Source: Ogataea parapolymorpha DL-1
Lineage: Eukaryota; Ascomycota; Pichiomycetes; Pichiales; Pichiaceae
Length of the DNA stretch: 64,000 nucleotides
Direction of reading: 5' to 3'
Assembly: GCF_000187245.1 (NCBI RefSeq)
Contig: NC_027863.1
Span: 432,735-496,734, forward strand
The notes under the pieces were generated by a model, which had not been told where the DNA came from, did no database searches, and saw nothing but the letters and a program-made list of their open reading frames with translations. How positions within the stretch are numbered: position 1 is the first letter of the stretch; the number at the start of each line of letters is the position of its first letter. Of this stretch, positions 57,086 to 64,000 are shown piece by piece. The translations under genes were made by a program, and so were the position numbers.

Positions 57086-59026
57086 ATGGCTTTGTTGGAG
57101 ACAATCCAGCGCAAAATCAATAAGTATGGGCTACTGCCCAAACTGGTGCGATCTCTGCCCAAGATCTCTACTCTGCTGACATTATTGGGTGTGCTATGGA
57201 TCCTTATGTTACCACTTGATGGCCAGTTCCGGACCACATACATTTCAGAGAACGCCCTTATGCCATCACAGGCATATTCATTCTTCAGAGAATCGGAATG
57301 GAATTTTGTGAGAGGCTATAGAGATCAGATTATCGAGCACATCGATGATCCAATGGAAGACAGGCATGAGATGCTGTCTTCCTGGATGAAGACTATTGGC
57401 TACAAAACGTTTGAGTACGAGTCCCATAATGGTTCAAGGACTACATATGGAATTTACCATGTTCCAAAGGGGGATGATACCGAGGCAATGGTGATTGTGG
57501 CCCCTTGGACAACCAGTGATGGAGAGAAAAATATTGGGGGACTAGCCCTGACCATGGGGCTAATCCGGTACTTCCACAGACTGTCGATCTGGTCGAAGAA
57601 TATTATTGTGGTGTTCCCAGAAGATGGCCAGGATACTCTGAGGAACTGGGTGGATGCCTATCATACCACATTGGACGAAACAGGAGGATCTATGGAGAGT
57701 GCTATTGTGATTGAATATCCTTCTGAGAGCGATGAATTGGATTATGTCGAGGTGAACTACGTGGGTGTCAATGGCCAGCTGCCAAACTTGGACCTCGTCA
57801 ATTGTGCTGTGATGATCAGCGAGCATGAGGGTTTCAAGGTGTCGTTGCACAATACACCAAAAGGCCAACTTTGGGCTAATGATTACCCCTCTCGACTCAC
57901 CACGTTATTGAAAGGCCTGTATGCCATGGCAACTGCTGGTCTGCTGCCTGAGACAGGGGGTGGAAACGGCTGTGAGGCTTTTAGTGGATGGAATGTTCAA
58001 ACTTTAACTTTCAAAGCTAAGGGCACAGAGGGACGTGATATCACAACCTTGGGAAGAGTCATTGAGGCTTGTTTCCGTGCGGTCAACAATCTATTGGAGA
58101 AGTTTCATCAGTCATTTTTCTTTTACCTGCTGCTTACTCCCAATCATTTTGTCTCCATCGGAAACTACCTTCCAGCAGCAGTGCTGACCGCAGCAAGCTT
58201 TGTTATATCTTCACTTAGTGCATTGCTCACAAATAACAATGTCAACAACAAGCATATCAATTTCAACGATGCCGCTGTCAGGGTGGATACTCTTCCCTTG
58301 ATAAATGGGCTGTTGTTATTCGCTACTGTCACCGTGGGCTCAATATTTTGCGGAACGATGTTGATGTGGTTTTCTTCAACCGTGTCTTTTGCAGACAATA
58401 ACAAACTGTACACTATGCTTACTTGGGGGCTAATTTTGACAACCACTACTGTGTCAACTCTTCCGTTGGTTCTCAGGTACAAATTGCAACCGTCAGCGGC
58501 AATCTCGCAAACCGTGAGAATAGCCAATGGTTGCTCGCTTTTTTACCTCGCTTTTGCGCTGGTGAGTCTTCTTGTGCTAGATTTTTCTCTCTCACTTCTC
58601 ATATCCCTCGCAGCATTCCCTCTGACCTTTATTAGATATGGAGCTTTAAGTCAGAACCGCAAGAACAGCATATGGCTGATTTTATCATCACCATTTTTAT
58701 GGTTGGCAATTGTTGGAGTGGCCCACAAATTGGAATTCCAGCTGGACATTGTTAGAAATTTGATCCAGTATTTCTCCTTGCCCTTGCTGAAACACGAACT
58801 GCAAACAAAGATCTTCGATACTGACTGGCTCAACCCAACCTTTCTCCAGGATGTGCTACAAGGACCAGTAGAAATATTCTACGGGTTGCTCACTGGCTAC
58901 AGGAGGTTCCAGACATGGACATGGATGGTTATCAGTTTTGCGTGGCTTCCTGTGTGGATTATGTCTCTGATCATCACCTGCATTGATGTGCAAATTGGAG
59001 ACTCTGAGAAGAAAAAAGTGAACTAG
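57086..59026 (+). CDS. GAA1: GPI transamidase subunit
   Basis: Gaa1 is the multi-pass ER subunit of GPI transamidase that helps present the GPI anchor for attachment to proteins. The 646-residue product (614 in yeast) has an N-terminal membrane segment (about 25-45). A large luminal domain with a Zn-peptidase-like fold follows (IVVAPWTTSDGEKNIGGLAL, about residue 135), then six or so C-terminal membrane segments (from about residue 340). The conserved NALMPSQA block lies near residue 55. ATG 57086 begins the gene. It converges with ALT1, 34 bp between stops, the same neighbour and orientation as in S. cerevisiae (YLR088W/YLR089C). Confidence 0.95.
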   Translation: MALLETIQRKINKYGLLPKLVRSLPKISTLLTLLGVLWILMLPLDGQFRTTYISENALMPSQAYSFFRESEWNFVRGYRDQIIEHIDDPMEDRHEMLSSWMKTIGYKTFEYESHNGSRTTYGIYHVPKGDDTEAMVIVAPWTTSDGEKNIGGLALTMGLIRYFHRLSIWSKNIIVVFPEDGQDTLRNWVDAYHTTLDETGGSMESAIVIEYPSESDELDYVEVNYVGVNGQLPNLDLVNCAVMISEHEGFKVSLHNTPKGQLWANDYPSRLTTLLKGLYAMATAGLLPETGGGNGCEAFSGWNVQTLTFKAKGTEGRDITTLGRVIEACFRAVNNLLEKFHQSFFFYLLLTPNHFVSIGNYLPAAVLTAASFVISSLSALLTNNNVNNKHINFNDAAVRVDTLPLINGLLLFATVTVGSIFCGTMLMWFSSTVSFADNNKLYTMLTWGLILTTTTVSTLPLVLRYKLQPSAAISQTVRIANGCSLFYLAFALVSLLVLDFSLSLLISLAAFPLTFIRYGALSQNRKNSIWLILSSPFLWLAIVGVAHKLEFQLDIVRNLIQYFSLPLLKHELQTKIFDTDWLNPTFLQDVLQGPVEIFYGLLTGYRRFQTWTWMVISFAWLPVWIMSLIITCIDVQIGDSEKKKVN

Positions 59027-59060
59027 ATATATCAATACATCTCCATTACATGGTCTATAA

Positions 59061-60602
59061 TCACTGGTGTTCTTTCATGAACTTTGCGTGGAAGTTTTTC
59101 CAATCTTCTATCCATTCCGTTCCTGGGGCCAAGAATGTGGTTCTGACGTGCCAAGTGCCTTCGACTTGTCCGAACCCAGAGCCAGGAACTGCACAGATAC
59201 CCGTGTTCTCCAAGAGTTGACCACAGTAATATTCATCTGGCTCCATGCCCACCTTGGCAGCCTCCTCGAAAACTTTTTTGGTCAGAGTCAGGCTAGGGAA
59301 CAGATACATGGCGCCTTCCGGCTTCTGGCAGGTAACACCCTCCATTGTGTTGAAAGCTTCGTACAACAAGGAAGATCTCTCCTTCAAAGCCTCATGAATA
59401 GCATCTCTTTCCTGTTTATAAAGTGGGTAAGACTCCTGGCCTTCGGTAGGAGGGTTAATCATCAGCTCGACCAAAGCCTGACCTGAAACTGGAGGGCACA
59501 ACGAGATGGAAGCCAGCTTCAAGAGCTGTGCACGAACAGAGTCTTCAAAACCAACTAGCTCCATGTATCCACCTCTCTGGCCACATTCTCCAGAAATTCC
59601 CTTGGACGTGGAGTGGAGAGAAGCGAGCTGAACGTCGGCAAACTTGCCAGAGCCATCGGCTTCTTGCAACTGTTTGAGGACCTTTTTGACCGAAACAAAC
59701 TGGCCATTGAAGATATTTTCCTGATAAACCTCATCAGCAATGACAACCAGGCCATATCTGGCAGCTACTGCCAGTAAATCAGCAATGGCCTCTGGTTTCA
59801 AAATAGCCCCGGTTGGGTTACCAGGGTTGATCAGAACCAAACAGCGCGCCTCGACGCCCTGGGCCCGAGCGTCCTCAATGATTTTCACGAGGTCTTCGGC
59901 GTTGATAGACCAGTCGTCTTTTTCGTTGAGGTAGTATGGCAGAGCTGTGGAATTGTTCAGAGCCAAAGACGCAGTATATAGAGGATATTGTGGGATAGGA
60001 ATCAGGAATCCGGTTTGGGGACCCAGAGAAAGCAAACTCAGAAGGTAAGAAACGGCAGTGGAGGCACCAGCAGTGAGGAAAATGTCGTCTGGTGAACTTT
60101 CGTAGCCGTCTCTCTCGGAAATAAAGTCCGCAACCCGTTGTCTGATGTAAGGCACACCTTGAGAGTGCGAATATGCACCAACAGAACCAATGTAGTCGAG
60201 GAGCGTTCTTGCACGCTCAATCAGGTCCTTTGGAAGGACGTCGACTACAGCTTGATGGTTCATCAATTCAGGGTACTGCAATAGAGCCAGCACCTGTCTG
60301 TAGAAAGTGAGGGGTTTTTGGTCCAGCTGCTGAGGGTTTCCAATGTTGGCGTTGATGATCTTGTTGAACGGCAACGAGTGCGACTTGTTAGCAAGTTGGT
60401 TTCTCAGCTCCTCTGCCTTGGTGGGGATTCTTCCACGAACAGCATACTTAGCGTTGAGAGCATGAGGGTTTAAATCTGAGGCCGTCAACCGCGAGGCAGG
60501 CACAAAAGTGGAACTGAGCTGTTTCTTGAACACGCTCTCGGCAGCAGGCATGGCAAATAGCTTGCTGAAATTACGGATTCCCATCTGTCGGAAGCGAAGC
60601 AT
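59061..60602 (-). CDS. ALT1: Alanine aminotransferase, probably mitochondrial
   Basis: This PLP-dependent class I aminotransferase interconverts alanine and pyruvate with glutamate and 2-oxoglutarate. The 513-residue product has the alanine-transaminase stretches NANIGNPQQLDQKPLTFYRQ, GAYSHSQG, LINPGNPTG, ADEVYQENIF and STSKGISGECGQRGGY (with the PLP-binding Lys). The end is PGSGFGQVEGTWHVRTTFL. The first 30 residues are basic and hydroxylated (MLRFRQMGIRNFSKLF), a plausible mitochondrial presequence, so ALT1 fits better than the cytosolic ALT2. It is convergent with GAA1. ATG 60602 is the first in the frame. Its bases are clearly more GC-rich than those of genes near the desert. Confidence 0.95.
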   Translation of the reverse strand: MLRFRQMGIRNFSKLFAMPAAESVFKKQLSSTFVPASRLTASDLNPHALNAKYAVRGRIPTKAEELRNQLANKSHSLPFNKIINANIGNPQQLDQKPLTFYRQVLALLQYPELMNHQAVVDVLPKDLIERARTLLDYIGSVGAYSHSQGVPYIRQRVADFISERDGYESSPDDIFLTAGASTAVSYLLSLLSLGPQTGFLIPIPQYPLYTASLALNNSTALPYYLNEKDDWSINAEDLVKIIEDARAQGVEARCLVLINPGNPTGAILKPEAIADLLAVAARYGLVVIADEVYQENIFNGQFVSVKKVLKQLQEADGSGKFADVQLASLHSTSKGISGECGQRGGYMELVGFEDSVRAQLLKLASISLCPPVSGQALVELMINPPTEGQESYPLYKQERDAIHEALKERSSLLYEAFNTMEGVTCQKPEGAMYLFPSLTLTKKVFEEAAKVGMEPDEYYCGQLLENTGICAVPGSGFGQVEGTWHVRTTFLAPGTEWIEDWKNFHAKFMKEHQ

Positions 60603-60758
60603 ATTAAATACAGAATCGATGACTCGAAACTTTGCGCATAATTTTTTTTTGGGCCGTCGGGACTATATTCTGATAAATTACCTTTTGGGAAGTTTGCGCG
60701 GGGATCGACCAAAATAGAATCATCATCGTTACCTAAAAACCTGTACTCTACACACACC

Positions 60759-61574
60759 TCAATTGGACTTTTTGCCAAACTTAGGCAGGTAAATAGGCTT
60801 GATGGTCAGGTAAGAGTTGCCCTCGTCAAATACACCGGCTGCGGCGTTGTACCATGCGATGAAAGCGGTGATCACTCCAAACACACCTCCCGCAGTGACA
60901 CATCCGGACGACGGAGCTAGGTGGCCGACAGCGAGCAACAGGAATGTGAGGTCAAGGAACGCAAAGAGCAAGAAAAATGCGACGGTGGATTTCATGGTGC
61001 AAAGCATCAACATAAAAGTGAAAATGGTCCAGCCCAGTAGGTAGAAACCGAGCGCGTTGCTCAGTTCCACTTCATCCTCGTAAGCGTCAGCAATATGAAA
61101 GAAGGGGATGAATATAGCAGCGTAGCTCATCCAGAACCCACCATATGAAGATAGAGCCATTGCACCGAACGTATTCTGCAGGGCCAACTCCCACATTCCT
61201 GCAAGCAGCTGGACTAAACCTCCGTAGAAAGCGGCAAGACCGACCACCACGTTGGGGGTGGAAACACCCATGGCTCCGGCATTTATCATCGACAAAACAA
61301 ACGTTGTCAGTGCGAAAGCGGACAGCCCCAGAGGCGCTGGATTAGCGAATTTGTGAACACTTGGAGGAGCATATCCAGGTTGCAAAGTACCACCGAACGC
61401 ACTAACAAGATCGCTTTTTAGGTACTTGCGACCTCCCAGCCAAAGGTACTTGCCATCATCGGAGTGAACCACGGACTGAAGGCCTTCTTCCTGGACTGCG
61501 GTAGGTTGAGAGTGGGACGATCCAACCTGATCGTCAACTATTTGTTTTTCGACGTCCTCGTTAAATTGTGACAT
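60759..61574 (-). CDS. Acetate/succinate transporter family (GPR1/FUN34/YaaH)
   Basis: It is a six-span plasma-membrane protein of the family that includes yeast Ady2/Ato1, Ato2 and Ato3, and that moves acetate or ammonium. The 271-residue product has an N-terminal cytosolic tail and the family signature NPAPLGLSAFALTTF (about residue 80). Six hydrophobic segments follow (about 85-105, 115-140, 145-170, 180-200, 205-225 and 230-255). The residues after the first segment (FYGGLVQLLAGMWEL) also match. I cannot tell which paralogue it is. The frame upstream begins at TTG, so ATG 61574 is the start. Confidence 0.9.
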   Translation of the reverse strand: MSQFNEDVEKQIVDDQVGSSHSQPTAVQEEGLQSVVHSDDGKYLWLGGRKYLKSDLVSAFGGTLQPGYAPPSVHKFANPAPLGLSAFALTTFVLSMINAGAMGVSTPNVVVGLAAFYGGLVQLLAGMWELALQNTFGAMALSSYGGFWMSYAAIFIPFFHIADAYEDEVELSNALGFYLLGWTIFTFMLMLCTMKSTVAFFLLFAFLDLTFLLLAVGHLAPSSGCVTAGGVFGVITAFIAWYNAAAGVFDEGNSYLTIKPIYLPKFGKKSN

Positions 61575-61819
61575 ATGTGTCAAAGTATGCAAAAGCCCGG
61601 GAATCCTCCTCGGTATTTATAAGTGCCACCCCTTCACTGGTGTGAGAACTTACGAATGGCCTTTTCTGCATTGTATTCAGAGTCACGCACTGGCAATAAA
61701 AAAAGTACGTGTGGGGTTAAGCTCTCGGGAGGGTCCATAATAAATTATTACCCTCGCCCGATTGGGCCTTGCCTTGGCCAGAAAATTTACGAAATTTGAG
61801 GGGTTGCCAGGTGCGGCAT

Positions 61820-64000
61820 TCAATACAGCACAGGATGCCGATTACTTGACCCCCTTGCCATGGATATGTTCGGTGCAGATTTGGAGTTCTCACCACTTAC
61901 CCCACCTGAAAGAAACCCTTGTTCCTTGAGCTTTCGTCTGTTATGCTTCAGTAGTGCCTCCATGAGACTGTTGAGATCGACCAATTCGCCCAGAAGGAAC
62001 CTCTTCACATTGAACTTAATCCGGTAATTCTCCAACACCTCAATAATCAATTTCATCACCACTGGCTCCGACTCGAATAATCTAGGGTGACCGGACTTCA
62101 GCCGATTTAGGTTCCCCACAGCTTTTCCCTGGTTGACAGGAAGAAGTAGCAGATTTCGGTATATTTGCTTGAGAGTCTGGTATTCTTTGGTGATGTTTGC
62201 GGAGTGGGAGGAGGGGCCGGGTCCCGTTGCACCGCCAACCCCACCAGACGAGTCGGTTCTTTTTAAAAGCTTCTCTCTACTGTGGAATGGCAAGTAGTCC
62301 TGATCCATGATCCTATCGAATTCTTCCATCGTTGTGGAATTTGGGACTCTGCTCAGATCTGCAAGTATGTCCTCGTGCGTGTCCAGATCCACCAGGCTCT
62401 CCAGCTTTTTCGGCAGACACAGCCCCAGATAGCCGTTCGAGGCAGTTTTTGTGAACCACCCCACGTCGTCCAGCATCTCGGAGCCGAGGTCTGTTTGGGA
62501 AATCAGCCCCAGAACCAGAAAACATGTGCCTCGGATGGACGCATTTTGCGATTTGACACAAATCGAGACAATCTCGTTCACGACGCCTGTCATATCTAAA
62601 AGACACACCCCACGGTCCGACGATCCTATGTGGCCGATTGCCCACAGCACAGATTTGAGGTCTGTCACATAATCTTCTTGCTCACTGCACGGCGTATTGT
62701 AGTAAAACTCCGACTCCTGACCTGTCTGGATTAAATTGGCGTACGAGTTGACCACGCGCGAAAATGAGTCGAACGTTCCAGTCACCTCAAATAGCCGCAG
62801 TCCATCAGTTGTCCTCACCAGTCCCCCGAAAAAGTGGTACGGCAGCTCGTTGGGGGCCTTTTCATTGAAAAGTTTCTGGGCCAGATACGTCTCTATGTGT
62901 TGCACGTAGTGCTTGTTTTTGGACTGGATCCAGGCTTCCATCTCCTCATCCACAAAGTCGTACTCTTGCAAATACTCGAACCCAGGCCCCGTAGCCAGAA
63001 TTTTGAGCATCAGATTTATGCCGCTCGGTGTTTCCAAAACACCGATCGACGGCCGGTACTTGATGATTTCCAGCACTTTTTCCTCATCTTTAGCGAAAGA
63101 AGTCAGCAACTCCACAGAAAGCTGTCTGATATTCTCTTCTGGATCGCACAGCTGGCCCACCAGCAAACGACACGCGAAACTCTCACATTCTTCATTCTCC
63201 AATAGATTTCCCAGCAGCCGAACAGAAAATAAACGCAACGAAGGACTCGAGGTACTCGCCACCTTGCTGAGAATGATCCGCATATGACTGTTAGAATTGT
63301 ACTTCATTTCCTTGATAATGATCTTCACTAGGTCTGGTCGGTGTGCTTTCTGGTCAGTTATATGGTACAGCATGTCGAAAAACCACCATTGCTCCAACAT
63401 CCGCAGTCCGTTCGGGTCTGCTGAAAGAACTCCAAGGAACGAAAAGTAGCCGTAACTGAGCGTCGTCTCCAGCTTGGTTTTGGAGAAAAGTGGGTCCCCT
63501 GCCGTGATTCCACTGTACGGGTCGACCTGTGCGAGACACTCTGCTATCTGGGGCAAAACCTTGTTCTCCGTCAGATACTTGACTCCCTCGGCGTTAGAGA
63601 GCAAATTCTTGAAGATTTCGCAGCCAACTTTCACGAAAACCAAATTCGACTTCGTCTTGCGCAGCGAAGCAAAACGGTATTTGAACGGACGGTAGAACGA
63701 CATCAGTCGCTTGTAAAATTTGGTGGTTCGCACGGTTTCCTCAAAGTTGCGCGAGTCTCGCAATGGGCCTTGCATTAGCTCAGTGATCAAGCTCCAATTC
63801 CATTTGTAGTAATCTTTGGTAGCCAAAACATGGGTATCTGAAACTAGAGTTTTCAATTGTGTTGCGTCGACACCGCACAGCATTTTCAATCGCAAATCCT
63901 TGAATACCTGTTCCGATAGTTTCACGTGGACGTGCTCTGTAAGAATGAGGTTGGAATTATGGTGGTTTCGAAGGTATTTCTCAATCTGCTTGTTGAGCTC
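61820..64000 (-). CDS. AVO3: TORC2 subunit Avo3 (Rictor homologue), C-terminal part
   Basis: Avo3/Tsc11 is the Rictor-type scaffold of TOR complex 2, which controls actin, sphingolipids and cell growth through Ypk kinases. The visible 726 residues run to the C-terminus and the frame stays open to the window edge, so the 5' part (about half of the 1430-residue yeast protein) is outside. The sequence is helical repeat material: SVRLLGNLLENEECESFACR and ELPYHFFGGLVRTTDGLRLF belong to the Rictor middle repeats, and ILWAIGHIG-type VLWAIGHIGSSDRG with IRGTCFLVLGLISQT is the Rictor V-domain signature. The C-terminal stretch (GGVSGEN and later) is Ser/Gly-rich. The GTG at 63925 is an internal codon, not a start. 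Confidence 0.92.
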   Translation of the reverse strand, partial: ELNKQIEKYLRNHHNSNLILTEHVHVKLSEQVFKDLRLKMLCGVDATQLKTLVSDTHVLATKDYYKWNWSLITELMQGPLRDSRNFEETVRTTKFYKRLMSFYRPFKYRFASLRKTKSNLVFVKVGCEIFKNLLSNAEGVKYLTENKVLPQIAECLAQVDPYSGITAGDPLFSKTKLETTLSYGYFSFLGVLSADPNGLRMLEQWWFFDMLYHITDQKAHRPDLVKIIIKEMKYNSNSHMRIILSKVASTSSPSLRLFSVRLLGNLLENEECESFACRLLVGQLCDPEENIRQLSVELLTSFAKDEEKVLEIIKYRPSIGVLETPSGINLMLKILATGPGFEYLQEYDFVDEEMEAWIQSKNKHYVQHIETYLAQKLFNEKAPNELPYHFFGGLVRTTDGLRLFEVTGTFDSFSRVVNSYANLIQTGQESEFYYNTPCSEQEDYVTDLKSVLWAIGHIGSSDRGVCLLDMTGVVNEIVSICVKSQNASIRGTCFLVLGLISQTDLGSEMLDDVGWFTKTASNGYLGLCLPKKLESLVDLDTHEDILADLSRVPNSTTMEEFDRIMDQDYLPFHSREKLLKRTDSSGGVGGATGPGPSSHSANITKEYQTLKQIYRNLLLLPVNQGKAVGNLNRLKSGHPRLFESEPVVMKLIIEVLENYRIKFNVKRFLLGELVDLNSLMEALLKHNRRKLKEQGFLSGGVSGENSKSAPNISMARGSSNRHPVLY

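Overview
The window is a stretch of a budding-yeast (Saccharomycotina) chromosome. It holds about 30 compact, mostly intronless protein genes, nearly all with a recognisable Saccharomyces cerevisiae counterpart, plus five nuclear tRNA genes, of which one tRNA-Lys(TTT) has an intron. CTG codons fall where leucine is conserved (for example in VMA1), so CTG is read as Leu and the CUG-Ser clade is unlikely. A Pichiaceae- or Phaffomycetaceae-type yeast fits, but I cannot name the species. Three adjacent gene pairs match S. cerevisiae in arrangement as I remember it: PTC4-TPS1, DID4-MRP17 and GAA1-ALT1.

Layout. 1-4.85 kb: tail of a zinc-finger gene, VMA1 (with a one-codon first exon), a CEX1-type pseudokinase gene and tRNA-Lys. 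4.85-15.7 kb: a gene desert of 10.8 kb. It has no plausible intact gene but carries four solo LTRs of one family (three with perfect 5-bp target duplications), probable older LTR debris, and decayed Ty1/copia-type pol sequence (reverse transcriptase and RNase H motifs in the right order on the minus strand). I think this is the best candidate for something undescribed here: a retrotransposon-rich regional centromere. 15.7-35 kb: DGA1, SIT4, ARG1, UGA2, ECM15, CMR2/DIP2, PTC4, TPS1, an unrecognised gene, SRB2/MED20 and PRP9. 35-48 kb: PTA1, CBC2, HMX1, HAM1, three tRNA-Glu(CTC) genes, ZTA1, PPQ1 and PTK2. 49-64 kb: DID4, MRP17, a coiled-coil gene (possibly KAR9-like), an ICT1/ECM18/CLD1-type hydrolase, tRNA-Lys(CTT), MRPL36, CUE2, SAN1, GAA1, ALT1, an acetate-transporter family gene and the 3' part of AVO3.

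Three genes are only complete when spliced: VMA1 (122-nt intron directly after ATG), ECM15 (46 nt) and MRP17 (34 nt, exceptionally short). The family alignment across each junction is what shows this. Several starts were moved to the first ATG supported by family alignment, because the longest open frames begin at GTG or TTG.

The genes form no operon-like pathway. They are housekeeping functions: vacuolar acidification, trehalose, arginine, alanine and GABA metabolism, lipid metabolism (DGA1, CMR2/DIP2, an ICT1-type enzyme), RNA processing (PRP9, PTA1, CBC2), signalling (SIT4, PTC4, PPQ1, PTK2, AVO3), mitochondrial ribosome and protein quality control. Base composition looks AT-richest in and near the desert and GC-richest at the right end.
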